Shown: one piece after another, positions 35,726 to 48,699 of the stretch
Layout: each line of letters opens with the position of its first letter
Numbering within the stretch: position 1 is the stretch's first letter
Source: Prostheceraeus crozeri
Taxonomy: Eukaryota > Platyhelminthes > Polycladida > Euryleptidae
Direction: 5' to 3'
NCBI GenBank assembly: GCA_907163375.1
Contig: CAJQUW010012890.1
Span: 1-64,000, forward strand
DNA length: 64,000 nt
Position numbers and translations under genes: made by a program
Notes under the pieces: generated by a model
Seen by the model: the letters and a program-made list of their open reading frames with translations, nothing else
Databases searched by the model: none
Told to the model about the DNA's origin: nothing

Positions 35726-38700
35726 ACAACTTCCACATTTTTTGTTGTTGGAGTGACCCCATGAGCCTGATAGTTTTCAGATGGTCATCGACCACCATAA
35801 TCATGCCTCGTGGAAAAGCGCCCGTCTAGATACAAATTTCTTTTTTGCTATTAGGTCTACCATCATGATAATGGAGTCCCTCCAACAATTGAATATTGAA
35901 AGACCCTCATTTTCAAAGAAATTCCACGTTTAGACTAGACGAATTTATGCATCTTAAGATGTGAGAGATTGCATCCATTACTGGACCAGCTGGCATCATT
36001 ACTGGGACAGCACCTCGAAAGGGAGGCTCAATTCCGGCGCAACAAAACCTTTTTGTGACAGGGATTTCTTGCAAATATGCTTTGACGGCTTCAATGAATT
36101 TGGCTGAAAAATTACTTCAATTCATTTTATATTAATTTCTTTTGACCGAGTGAAACTGCTTTTGAGAAGCTGATATATTTCGTAGAACGGTACAATAAGC
36201 ATGCTTTGTTTACTATTTATACATATACAATCATTTCTACTCAGGATACAAACTTATTGAAAATATTATGCAAGTAACTGAGAAGCATTATTTCCACAAT
36301 TAAAATTGCTAAATGCTGATCAAATAAATGACGGTAATTTTCCAATAATGCTTCCACAGTCTTTTTCCATTATCAAACAATAATGAAATATTAAAAATAC
36401 GCAAAACCGAATACAATAACGAAAACTGAATGAACTAGATAAACGAAAATTAAAATTCTGGGATGGAACATCACAAAACATTATAACTGAAGACTTCAGA
36501 AATCAAATAACCACTAGCAATGTGCATCTAATCATGTTAACATGCAACAAAGCAGACATTAATTCAGGGACTGTTTTTTAGTCTTGACATCTTAACTTAC
36601 CGAAAACTAACTGTATAAGAATGGGCCTTTCAACCCAAACTTAAATCCTTTGGATCCGCTCCTCCCATCTAAGTTGTGCGATAACAGCGTGTCGAATATT
36701 CTTTTCACCAATTCAGATTCATTCCTTCCACCGATAACGGATAGACGACGGACCTAGAATAAATTAGGCTTAATTAGATAGTTTCAGCGACCGAATATTT
36801 CCTTGTTACCGTTAATTAAAATATTTACGTGTCAATTAAGTTCCCGCACTGGTCATATTTTATGGAAACGGCAAAGCTGTTCAATCTAATAAGCATTATA
36901 GTTAAGAATCTTTATCATTGTGCAATTTTAGAGCCTAAAACCAATGTTCTAGCAGATGTCATTGACAGTGATTAGCACGAGCTTTGTAAAGCAAATTGAA
37001 AAATGATTCTTATAGAAGAGCCCTGGGCAGTTGAAATGAAATAGAATACGGGTAGTCTACTTTTGCTACATCTCCCAAGATGCCTAGGATCGCCTAGACC
37101 GCGATTTCGATTCAACGACATAGTATATAGTAGTTGCTTTATAATTCCATGCATTTTCAATGAATGGTCAAAGAAAATTTCTATGTCTTATAGGCCGGCC
37201 CCTCCGCATTTACAGTTCTATTAATGAGAGATTTCATTGCAGAAATTCCATATCTGCGAGGGCAATACAGGGAAAGTTGAATGTAAGATAACCAGAATAA
37301 GTAGGCCTACTTTTGATTTTCCAGCTGGCAAGTATACAATTAGGCATATCGGTATGAAGATTTTAAAATCAAGCAAGTCATAACTGTGTATATCGTACAT
37401 TCAATAGTAAATTTCACAAGAGTAAAAGAATTAATGAATGAGTAGATTGATTAAAATCAATGTGCGTCTGGAAGCCGACAGCAATACAATCTAAATAAAG
37501 AATGGAAATGCTTTTTATTTTGATGAATCTGGGCACTCTTGATTTACCGCAATAATAGACACCATTACAAGTTACCAGCTTCAAATTCTCGAACTGCTCG
37601 AAGTCGATTTCATCAAATTCAAGCTATTATTTCATATCGACCAGATTTCATTTCAATTATTATATACCAGTGCAACGAAATCTAGTACTACTTACTTATT
37701 TCATGCTCACCTCTCTCAAGGCCCGAAAGGGTTTCAAGTCGAAATGAGAGATTCAATAGTAATTCCATTTTCGGTAACAGTCAACAACATTTTTGAACAC
37801 TTGGCCAAATCAGTGATGAGTTGATGTTATGACCAACCGCGATGATTTATCCACTGTCGTCCACGGAGTTTGAGAATTTGGAGAACCTGAAATAATTTTG
37901 TTTTGAGCCGAGATTTACTGTGTTTAATGTCGGCAATATGGATCAATCCTTAAAAATATGCACAAGTAACTGCGTGCATGTTCATCACACAGTGGCAGAA
38001 CATTGTGTCAGAAAAAAATGTATACGTAAATGGGATGTCTTGAAGCAAGCCACGAAAATGAAACTATGCACAATGTAAATAGAATGATTAAATATTGAGT
38101 TCCAAATTCAGTTGAAAAATAGAATAGACCTGAATAGCTGGCATTTCATCCAATATCAGGAATCATCAGAATCCCTAGTTCACATATGTCAACATCGACA
38201 CAACTCCCTATTTAAAGTCGCAGTCATACCCGGGTAAATTCGAGATTTGCAATTAAAAAGTTAGTTAAATTTCGACAAAATAACTATAACTTCGACTAAA
38301 CTATAATTTTGAGAATCAAGGTAGAGCCTAGCTATCCATAGAATGGCGTAACTTTTATACTAATATAGAATTTCGTCATTCGACCTGATAATACTGATAG
38401 GAGACATAACTTTTGTTGAGTAGACCTAGCATTTCAGCGAATTTTCTCAGCACAGTGGATGGCGATTAGACCTACTTTTAATGATAAATCAAGAATATCA
38501 ACTTTAAATTTCAACAACAATTTCCCAAAATCCTAAACTAAAGAATGGGGGCATTTTGATACCTTTTAGAAGAGAGATATTCGGCCACTTAATATTTTAC
38601 TAGAAAAGCGGATTCTACACTTTGAGAGCTACTTAGCGAGAATATGATTGACCGGTGGGCGGCATTTCGGTTCTCTTTCACTCTGCGTTTTAAGGAACCC

Positions 38701-39059
38701 TCTGCTTTTCCTATCACCAATCCAGAAAAGATTGTCAGCCGATCTCACTCTCTTCCACCACTGTGACAAAATATGATGGGGAAAGCATCATATCGCAACA
38801 ATTTCTTTCTTCACTACTTCTACCCGTAGAAGTGCACCTCAATGCCGATAAGTCGAAATCTCTAGACCTAGCCTATAGATGGTAGCCTAAAAGTTGACGC
38901 TGAAATTTGAGACTTTGCGCCCCTCAGCCAGTCTTAATTGAGTTTCTAAAACATTACAATTAAAGGATTAAGTTACATCCAAAGGTTGTAGGTCATTGAT
39001 CGTCTTGTGAAGTTCGCATATTGACATCAGTGTGCAACATAAAGTAAATGTATGATCTA
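35726..39059. other. No gene recognised
   Basis: There is no supported exon, RNA gene or element end in these 3.3 kb. All ORFs are short and unremarkable. Confidence 0.4.
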
Positions 39060-39812
39060 CATAACATTTAAACATATATACATGCCATTTGAATATGACG
39101 AAGTGAACAAAGGTAAATATCATTCAGACTGCTTTAATAATTACTTCAAAGAATCTAATAGGCATACATCAGATCCCTCGGAAATTAAATTGCTTAACTA
39201 AAAACCACGGCGATAAGAATGTTATGTTTCACAACATTGCCTGCAGGAAGTCCGAAGTAAATTCTTACTAGATAAGGCATGGCTGTGGCAAAATATGATG
39301 CGGAAAGCATGTGAATTTTTAAAATACTGCTATCTAAACATCCGTGACAGAACGAATAATAACAAATCTAGTGGAAGACACAACTTTTTTTCGGTAAATG
39401 TTATTAGCACTGTATTTTTTTGTACATTCAACAAATTTTAACATCATGATGAAGCTGAATGATAGCTCACACTGTTTGACAGTTCTCATGGAAAAATTCG
39501 ATCGTCTTCATGCTAAAATCCTGCATCAAAGAAAACTCTCAATTATCTTTCGGAAAGCCTACTGGCCACAACTGACCACTTAAGAAATTAAATTCAACAC
39601 GAGAACTACATATGAAAATGGTTCAACTTTTTATGAAATTATTTATTAAACGGCTTGTGTGATCTGCACAGCAGTTAAACATATAAACACGAAATTTAAA
39701 CATGACGGAAGTGAACAAAAGTAAACATTATTCATGTTGCTTTCATATATACTTCAAAGAATCTGAATCATACATCAGACAACGCGGAAATTATATTGCA
39801 AGCCTAAAAAGA
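39060..39812 (+). repeat. Degraded direct duplication, about 612-bp spacing
   Basis: Sequence at about 39063-39200 (AACATTTAAACATATATAC..., CTTCAAAGAATCT, CATACATCAGA, CGGAAATTA) recurs at about 39675-39812 in the same order and orientation with point changes and small gaps. A shorter echo of GACAAAATATGATG at 38764 occurs at 39289 (GGCAAAATATGATG). This is a tandem duplication or two copies of an unnamed repeat. Confidence 0.6.
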
Positions 39813-42800
39813 ACAACGCTAGGAATAGGTTAGAATCACAGAATCTAATTCTGTGGTTAGAATAACCTCCATTATTCTACGAGAATGAGAGAAATGACCA
39901 CAGCGTACGACAACCACAGAACTAGATTAGGGAAAGACTTCCCGCTTTCATTCATTCACCGTTACTTGCACTGAAGCCGCGATTTTTTGTTTACATCGAC
40001 GGCCGCTGAAAATACTTGGGCAAGAAATTGGAGTTAGCCAGCAGCAAAGCATGAAAGACCAGTAAATTACAATGTTTTGCTTGAATTACATCATGCAATA
40101 TTGTGTTCAATTGCTAAATTAACAAATGTGCGGTACCTTAGGCATGCCACAGGTTGAATCGATATTTGAAGAGATCAAAATTTGACGCCCACATCTTTCT
40201 TTTATTATTAAAGTACTAAATTCTTGATTGACATGTTTTGACAACTTGTAGGAGTCTTCGCATTTGAAGTAAATAATATAACTTATAATTTTGTTTTTGA
40301 CTGATATTATTCAGAGGATATATGTGTCATGTTGTGTTCCTCGCTGCTAAAATCGAGCGATAAAATTTTCAACATTATCATTTCATTTGTTTCTGTGTAG
40401 TAATCCCGATCTTCTCAAAACTTGACTGAGTAAAATATAGAGAAAGAAATTCATTCCCGTTAAAAACTTCTCATTCGTATGTAGTGCTCACTTCGTTTAC
40501 AGCGATTATGAAGATAACTTGGTATCTCGGGGAAGGCAAGGTGAGAAAGTCAGTTTCAGACGAAAACGTCTTTTGAAAAATAATGCAGTTCCCAGTGTTT
40601 TTGTGGTTATCCGTCCTAATTAAACACGACACTAAAAATACCTCGTCGTGCACCTCCAGATCGTTCCAACATCTCAAGTCCCAATTCTTTAACGGCTGTC
40701 CTGCATTGCAAGGTTTTTCAGGACTTTTCAATATTCAATCAGCTGTAGAAGTGTAAATAGGCTAATGAATATAGCCTATCCCAAAGCTCTTCCGTGACTT
40801 TTCATGAATTGACACAGTGAAGCCACATGTAAAGTTTGAACCGCCAATTATTATTTGTTTTAATGCTACGACCTAAAAAGTGCTTCACCTGCCTGGACCC
40901 TGTTACGGAATCCGTCAAGTTCTCTCTACAATCCGCGCTCCCTTAGAATATTTATTGATGTGTGAGCTTTGCTAACACTGCATGATGATCAGCTGTTGGT
41001 CTGATGAATGAAACTGCACTATATTGACGTTTCTTCTAGCGAAACTGTTCTCAGATGAACGTCACTTGTGAGGAGTAGGCCAAAATGAGACAGCCGGCGT
41101 GACGAATTCCCGCTATATTGAAGCAGTTGATTTCGAAGATGACATGGCCAACAGTTAGACGACAAAACTGGCCGAATTGGTGTGCTTTTAGACAGAAGAT
41201 GCAATATGAAGATTCAATCCTGGTGTTAGGTCTACCTGCAGATGCTTGTATCATATGATGTAGGTGCTCATTCTGACACCTGCCTGTGAGAAAGAAGATC
41301 CGATCAGTGGAAAATATTAAGTGGAGATGTCACCATCAGGAATTGTGTGTACGTTTCCGAAAGAAAAGGAATGCATATTGTGATCATATTCTAGAAGCAG
41401 AGTACAGGTACGGTAGCATGATGAGGTGCACACGCTAATACAAACATATGAACATATTTTGAATCTATGGATTTGTCATGTAATTATGCTTTCGGTACAA
41501 AAGTTTTGCTGCATTCATAGAATGCGATATAATTGTCATCATCAAACTCAATTTTTCCCATTGAAGTGCTGATATGGACATGCTAAATTGTACATCATTC
41601 TTTCTAATAACTTGCAGATGGCATACCTAAACGGGAGTTTTAAACTGCACTTTGAATATGTGACGGATCATTTTCAGTTATCAAAATAATGTTACTAAGC
41701 AATGGTGTGCTTTGAAACTTATGACTTTATTAAATTGAGTCGATTAGTTTGCATCAAAGTGACAATAATACATTAGAGCAATGATTGTCCGGGAGACCCT
41801 GCTGAGCAGGTGAAGCAAAATTTTTTCTAGGGCAGGACAACCGTTAATAGGCCAACCGAAGTTATTGAATTTTTGATGTGTCTCATTTGCTTAAGTTAAT
41901 GAGAAATCTATTGCATGACTATCAAATTCTTACTTACAAAGATTCTGATGGTGCATTTCATAAAATTGAATGGATTTACATTGAAAATCTTCATGAATTG
42001 CAAACAAATGATTCATTTATTCTCGCAAAAATTCTCGTTTGAAGTAAAACATATTCATTACAAACGGGCACTTATGAAGGTGTTCCTTTCATAGAAGGAA
42101 CGTTCATCTATAACTGCAAAAGCGCTTAATCACAGATATTTGAATTGATGAACTTCCACAGAAAGTTCTTGCAATTTTATCAAGCTGCAATTACGATGAC
42201 TGAATATGCAGATGAATCAGAACCCGTACGTACTGCGTGATTACTTATATAAATGGAAATGGTGTAAATGTCTACTTTTTATCATATGAGCTTCTAATCA
42301 CTTTTATCAATGAATAATTGCCGCGACTTTAATAGTATCCGCCAACTTCTTGCCAAAGCATTCTTTTAGACACAAAATACACCCCAGTATATTTCTGACA
42401 CGAGACAATGACTTGCTTACCGGCTTCACGTGCTGTTGATCAGAGCAGGCCGTCTTCGCTAATCCTGTGTCTGGCGACAACTGAAGTCTCGTTTACTCAT
42501 TCAATTAGTTACTTTCACCAAGTAAAATTTCATCACGTGATAGCGTTGGATGAAAAGCTGCATGAATATTATGAAAATCCAGATTTCCCTTTTCACGTTG
42601 CGCAATGTCATATTTCAGACTCGTGGAGCGTCTGCCCAGGTTTCTCTTAGCCTAACTAATAACTTTCTCGTCTGTATCAAACAGGTCGACCATCTCACAA
42701 GCTCCATTACGCAATTTCTACACAAAGTGACGTTATGAGTTTGTCAATGAAATTCTCTTTCAAGACAATAAGCCACCACAAGTTTGGAAGACAACGCCCA

Positions 42801-43712
42801 GCGTACTCGACCTAGCTTAATGTGCAATAACCATTACATGTACTTGTTGTATTATTCTTACTAGCAGCAGCACAAAGCTCAATCAATACTTGCTTCCGCA
42901 CCAGTCAGTCGGTAATGGTGTATAACAGCGGATTAGGAAGTAAGTCTGACAAACGTTTTCCAAGAATCCACAAGCTTGCAGAACCGAAATATATCTATTT
43001 GAAATATGAGCACTTAAACAAAATACACCCAAAGCTTCTAAATGTACCGTAAGTTAATAGAGTACCGTTGTGCTTCAAAAATGTCTTCATAAACAGAAAA
43101 TGAAGGGAGATTTCAGCGTCAACAAGTAGGCTCACTCTGTGTGAAGTAAGGGTGAAACAAGTGTATTCCGTTAGTACTCACAAAATACGGGAATATAGAA
43201 GAATAAAATATCTGTTCCATGATAACGTTGCTGATTGATTGGGGACACTAATCGATATTCAAATGCTGCATTACCATACATGCTATGCAATCGCCACTTA
43301 TAGCATTATTCATATGATGACAATTATGGCTTGCTACATGTCATAACTTTCATCGTTATGGAAATTTCTGCATAAACGGCTGGCTAAATTTATAAGCATC
43401 GGCGCGCTACTGGCGTAATTGTGGCTTATGGGGCAAATATTTAGAGATGCCGTCAGTCGTCGGTACGGTGAGGGTTTTATTGGGTATGGGTCACCTCAAG
43501 TGGTGCCCTCACCTTGCCAATCCTGAAAAAAGTGGTGCCCACGACAACCCATATGACCCATTCCTGAGCCAGCGTGGGGCCGTCAGAAGCGTGTTACTAG
43601 GGTAAGGATTTAATTCATACTGAGTTGCTACTTTACCTAATGTACTTACTCCACATGAGGAGAACTTATCGCGCCATCTTCTCCTTTCTCCTTGTTATGA
43701 TTCGCCCATTAC
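39813..43712. other. No gene recognised
   Basis: There is no supported exon, RNA gene or element end. Overlapping 60-85-codon ORFs (40471-40731, 41019-41254, 42408-42738) show no domain. Confidence 0.4.
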
Positions 43713-43900
43713 ACTGGATAGCTTTTGTTAGAAACTTGTTAACTGTTTGCTAATTTTGTGAAAAATAGAAATTTTGATAAATTCCTACTATGTTTGCTAA
43801 TTTTGTTAGATGCCTACCAGTTTCTAAGCAAAAGAATAAAATTACAAAAAACTTTTTTATTTTGTTAAATATTTGTGAAATATTAGTCAAATTGTCCTAA
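43713..43900 (+). repeat. Possible left end of a large inverted-repeat element
   Basis: ACACTGGATAGCTTTTGTTA at about 43713 pairs with TTAACAAAAGCATCTGGTGT at about 48924-48943. Both are followed inward by AT-rich sequence with repeated TTTGCTAATTTTG or TTTAGCAAAT words. The two could be ends of one 5.2-kb element or two separate copies in opposite orientation. No duplication was found. Confidence 0.35.
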
Positions 43901-45426
43901 ATGTCAGAATAAAACATTAATTAAATACATGTTTTCAGATAAGATCTGATATGCCATCCAAAACGTAGTGTGTTGTCAGGAGCACTAAACTTTTGATTGA
44001 CAATTTAGAATCGATGAGAAATTGTCACAATAGTCATTGATTCACTAATATCTCTCATTGAAGACCCGTGATTCGATGCTTGGTCAAATGAGCTTGAAAA
44101 TAAGTTTCAGCACGAATGTGGCAATCAGATCTTGTGTTCGAAATTGTATGTTTTACGAGTATTTCCATATTGCTTGTATGAATCTTGTGTGCATCTTTGT
44201 GAAAACTAATCGATATGTCATGATATGAGCCTTAAATCGAAGAGGCGCTTCTAACTTGCTTCAATCGTTGTTAGGAAACGATAGGAATTCCCGTGACGAG
44301 AATCCTATATTGGGTGCTATATTTCGAAGTCCGTATAAGGCGCTCAGAGAGTTGCTATCATTTCCCGATGTTTCACGAGTGTGTCAGGAGCATGTTTCAC
44401 GAGTAATCAGTTTTCATGATTATTTCTAAAGCATTACTTTATTCTAATGCATCCCAACCTCTGCAATTATCCAATTTATATTTCTGACCTATTCTGAGAG
44501 GGGATTATCATGTCTTCAAGATGGCGAGCCTCCCGACTTCGAACATTGCAAAGCCTTCATTCGCCGCGCGCTACGTCTATCAGTCAGTTCACGGATTCCT
44601 CATGTAGTGTGTGGGTGTGATTCTGCGCGTCGAAGTGACGACTGACGGCGCAGTTTTCTCTATTCATTGAAGATAATATGCATGTTGCCATCCTTTGTTT
44701 AAGATCATTAGCGTTGATATGAGTGTCCAGATGGAGTGTATATGGTGCGTCACTATTATTCAGACATGTGAGTAGCAAATAAATCGTACTTGTAAATCAG
44801 GTGTAAAAACAGATGACTTGAAAAAACATTCTAAGACAACCATTGAAATTATAATGTCCTTCAATTACCAAATAAAATGTACATTCAGTTAGAGGATTAA
44901 TCGTGTGATTCATCATGATAGGAGATGGAGACTTCGATCCTTGATGATGAGGCATATTTCCCAAAAATAGGGATGGTAAATAAACATTAATTTCTTCTAT
45001 TTAAAAAAAATTGCAAGCGTTCTCCGGATTCTCTAATAGAATCCGCAGCTCATGCGACTGTCTTACAGTGGGTGATTTATTCGGGAGCTGGTCGGTACAA
45101 TGATGATAGTGTGGTCCCTCATCAAATCGTATCAAATCAAAAGAAAGTTAGCTTTCTCTGAAATTCATCAGCATCAAGTATAGAGAGAGAGAATCCATAT
45201 TCTGTTGACAATCCTCACCATGACAGCGGGCACCGCTTAGCAAATTGCACTGCAGTTGTCCCGGGCCATGCGTCATTGAATCTACTGCAAATCTATTCTT
45301 GAGAGAGAAAGGGATACTAAAAAGTAGTCCACCTATGTGGCATTGAAAACTCCAAGATACATGACTGGAGTGAAGTGGTCGTGCTAAACATCAGGATCAC
45401 AGGGCTTCTTTGGGACCACACTATTA
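43901..45426. other. No gene recognised
   Basis: There is no supported exon or element end. Confidence 0.4.
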
Positions 45427-45780
45427 TCATTGTACCAGCTGGTCGTATGGAAAAAGATTAAATCTTCTTTTAGTTCGCTGATTGATACTGTCGATAATGT
45501 AGCTTGCGTGCATATCTAAACCGTCGTTTGTCAGGCCTACATGCAGGGTTGGCATATTTCTTTTAAATACGAATTTTTGTGGTTTTTTAAATAGGTCAGA
45601 TGCTTCACTGTATATTTTGGATTTGTGCAAGACATTTGAGGGTACGTTATTGTTCCTGATTTCAGTTAATGGGGAAATTATTATCTTGTAAATATCGTTT
45701 TTCTTTGCCTGTATTGGAAGCACTGTACATAGCTGCGAGGCGACCTGTTTTATGTGTACATAAAGAGTTCCTTTATTCAT
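45427..45780 (-). other. Unidentified 117-codon ORF
   Basis: The protein begins MNKGTLYVHIKQVASQL. It is hydrophilic, with many Lys, Asn and Ile residues and no membrane segment. I recognise no family. Length alone makes it mildly unusual for AT-rich random sequence. It could be an exon, a scrap of a mobile-element protein, or chance. No promoter, splice sites or neighbouring exon support it. Confidence 0.2.
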
Positions 45781-46393
45781 TGTCTTTACCTTGGCACTGA
45801 TTGGTTGGTGTCACTGGCGGCAGTTATCATTGAATGTTTCTCAGCCATCTCTGTACATGTTCACACTTGGCCGTCCACCCTTGACAAGAGGCCACGAAAG
45901 CGCTCGGGTATTAAACACATGAAGTCAATTGTGTTGCTTTCATTATTAAAACTTATGGGAAATTATTAGACATCAAATATCAAATCGGATTTTCTGCTTA
46001 ACCGGCATGTTGTCCACCGTGGGAAAATGTATTATGGATTAATTCGTGCTGTTGTAAATTTTTGGGATGATAGAAGATACTAAGATAGTTAAAAATATCA
46101 CCTTGTTTATTTTTATAATAGAACCTCGATCAATACGTGTGTCATCTTACTATTTTTCAATTATGTTATATTCTGTATGGCCTATTCCTTCTCTTATGTG
46201 CGTCAAACACATTCAATACTTTTTGCATCAAAAACTCTATTGTGCATTTCAGACCGCAATCATTGTCTATCAAAGAGATATCATAAATGGGAACTGATTG
46301 AAACTGACCAAACCAGCATAATTGATGGTAGAGGAACAATTACGACAGTTCTGACATCTGCTGATGAGGTGAGTCTTTAAATTATGTGATTCT

Positions 46394-46613
46394 TTGTCAC
46401 TGCCTCCGAATGTTTTGGTTTTAGCAGCAGTGAGTTTTTCTGCTGTTAATCCTTGGAGCATTTCGTAGCAGGATGACTTCGATCAACAGTTATAATATAT
46501 AAATATGTAGGGCTATTATTGTCACTGCCTCCGAATGTTTTGGCTTTAGCAGCATTGAGTTTTTCTGCTGTTAATCCTTGGAGTATTTCGCAGCAGGATG
46601 ACTTCGATCAACA
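46394..46613 (+). repeat. Direct repeat of 95 bp with 30-bp spacer
   Basis: Two nearly identical units (46394-46488 and 46519-46613, period 125) both start TTGTCACTGCCTCCGAATG and end GACTTCGATCAACA, with only a handful of differences. The first spacer reads GTTATAATATATAAATATG. It looks like a recent local duplication. Confidence 0.85.
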
Positions 46614-46678
46614 ATATATTCAATTAATATCAACGGTAAATTTCATCAATATTTTGCTACGGCGTAGGTTAACTGTAA

Positions 46679-46863
46679 TTTTATCAATTGAATGTGAACG
46701 GTCTGCGAACCCACTTTATGCGTCAAGATCAAACCCACAAGTTTTGTGATGTGCAAATTATGCATGTTATAATTATAATGCAATGTATTTACACATCGTT
46801 AATCTTAGTTTCATCTTGACTCATAAAGTGGATTCGCAGGATGCTCACATTTTATTGATAAAA
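46679..46863. repeat. Foldback repeat of 185 bp
   Basis: The left arm (TTTTATCAATTGAATGTGA...GCGAACCCACTTTATG) pairs with the right arm (CATAAAGTGGATTCGC...CTCACATTTTATTGATAAAA). The pairing continues inward through TCAAGAT/ATCTTGA to a loop of AT-rich sequence. It is probably a foldback MITE or hairpin repeat. Confidence 0.75.
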
Positions 46864-46978
46864 CGATCATCTACGATATATGCTGTGGCAAAATATTGGG
46901 GCTATGTCTAGAAAACATTCTAAAAATGTTTTAAAATAACATTTTCATAATATTCTCATGTATTGTCATTTGAACATA

Positions 46979-48669
46979 CAGGGTGACTTCATTTTTCGTT
47001 TATACTGTAGAGGAAGAACCAGAATTTTAGTAACATATCGCAATTTGTGAAAAAATCAAGTTAGAGGTCGAACTACTTGCTCATTCATTTTATGGAGGTC
47101 AACCAATTTATCAAATGGTATGAAACATTGTCCGCTTACGATTTGTTTCTCATTGACTACAACCACATGCTAATACTTCATCATTAAATTTGATTGATCA
47201 AGTGACCTGCTAAGTGTGAACAAGACTTAATGCACATGCGTCCATTGAAATAATAGCGGAAAGTTAATACGAAGGCATAATGAAGAAGGACAACAAAGAA
47301 GAATGCTAAGCTATCCATTTCCATTAATGTGTGATTGGTACTTATGATAATTATCGAACTTCTACATTAGCTCAATAGTTATGCATGACGTCAAAATGTC
47401 GTTGAATTGAAGCATAGGCATAGATATCTGTGAAAAGACTGATTTCGGAAACCGTTTAGTACTTAATAGCTGCTGATATTCACTCTTCTATCATAGAAAC
47501 TAGTGATGTTATCTGTGCAAGATCGATCAACGTTGTGTTGCTTATGGCTAAGCATGAGTCCGTAACTACCGCCCGACGGGAGTGGCAAAGAAATTTCACA
47601 TCAAAGCCACCTTCTGAAAGCACATTCCGACTTGTGTTTAAGAAATTTACTGAGACGGGTTCTGTCCAAGATGCTGAGCGAAGTGGTCGCCCATCCCTTG
47701 ATGAGGATGATGTTTTACGTGTAAAAGAGGAGTTTGAGAACAATCCAAGATCGTCGGTGCGGGATGCAGCCAATCAGCTTGACATGCCACGCGAGACTGT
47801 TCGACGTACTCTGAAGCGAACAATTGGCTTGAAATCATTTTACATTTCCCGTGTTCATGAACTGTTGCCAGACGACTATGAACCAAGGATTCAGTTTTGT
47901 GAAGAAATTAGCCGGCTATGTGATGATCCCAGCTTCATCCACAAGCTATGTTTTTCTGACGAGGCCATCTTTCATCTGAATGGCAAAATTAACAGTCACA
48001 ACTGTGTGATTTGGGACTATGAGAATCCACATTTATGTGACGAGATTCCTCTAAAGTCGAAAGGCTTGGTGGTCTGGGCGGCCATGTTTTGCGACCGGAT
48101 CATCGGACCTTACTTCTTTGAAACAACGGTGACGAAAGACTCCTATCTCGAGATGCTGAGGGATTATTTCATTCCTGAACTGAAGAGACTACGAAGATTT
48201 TCCACGGCAGTCTTCCAACAAGATGGCGCTCCTCCTCATTGGGGTCTGAATGTGAGAGAATTTCTCAACATCCAATTCCCTAATCGATGGATTGGCAGGA
48301 ACGGTCCCATCCACTGGCCAGCTAGGAGCCCAGATTTGACGCCTCTTGATTATTTTTTGTGGGGTCATATCAAGGAGATGGTGTACAAGAATAGGCCAAC
48401 AGACAACGAAGAACTGCGAGTGAAGATTGCAGAAGCAGTCCAGTCCGTGACGAAAGTCACGATCAACAAGACTTTTGAAAACTTTCAAAAAAGTCATTCT
48501 TTGTAATGAAGTTAACGGAGCTCACTTCCAGCATATATTGTAAAAATGCAAGTCTCTTTGGAAATTCTGGTTCTTCCTCTACAGTATAAACGAAAAATTG
48601 AGTTTGTAGTGCAAATACTTACAGAGAAATCTCAATTTGAAACCCAATTAAGACTTTTGAGTCACCCTG
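46979..48669 (+). mobile_element. Mariner-type DD41D element with asymmetric ends
   Basis: The 1691-bp element starts CAGGGTGACT and ends AGTCACCCTG, with TA on each side (46977-46978, 48670-48671). A second inverted block (about 38 bp, ATTTTTCGTTTATACTGTAG) lies directly inside the left end at 46990-47027 but about 59 bp further in on the right (48562-48600). The left end has therefore lost about 58 bp, or the right has gained it. The element interrupts an AT-rich region with inverted AACATTCTAAAAATGTT words (46914-46933 and about 48718-48737). Confidence 0.88.
47544..48506 (+). CDS. Mariner-superfamily transposase, DD41D
   Basis: The ATG at 47544 opens a 320-residue transposase. The frame is open back to 47460 without an earlier ATG, so the true start may have been lost or lie in an upstream exon. 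An N-terminal helix-turn-helix region contains RLVFKKFTETGSVQD and RSGRPS (residues about 30-55), followed by a second one (RDAANQLDMPRETVRRTL). The catalytic Asps lie in LCFSDEAIFH, FQQDGAPPHW and PDLTPLDYFLWG. By my count 41 residues separate the last two, the DD41D spacing described for rosa-type mariner relatives. The WPARSPDLTPLDYFLWG block is typical of this invertebrate family. No stop or shift is visible through the C-terminus. Confidence 0.88.
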   Translation: MAKHESVTTARREWQRNFTSKPPSESTFRLVFKKFTETGSVQDAERSGRPSLDEDDVLRVKEEFENNPRSSVRDAANQLDMPRETVRRTLKRTIGLKSFYISRVHELLPDDYEPRIQFCEEISRLCDDPSFIHKLCFSDEAIFHLNGKINSHNCVIWDYENPHLCDEIPLKSKGLVVWAAMFCDRIIGPYFFETTVTKDSYLEMLRDYFIPELKRLRRFSTAVFQQDGAPPHWGLNVREFLNIQFPNRWIGRNGPIHWPARSPDLTPLDYFLWGHIKEMVYKNRPTDNEELRVKIAEAVQSVTKVTINKTFENFQKSHSL

Positions 48670-48699
48670 TATAACATTTTTTGGAATGTTCTTATAGCA

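Noticed and set aside
47480-47773. Minus ORFs of 97, 79 and 102 codons opposite the DD41D transposase
   Set aside because: They lie antisense to a clear transposase gene and have no motif of their own.
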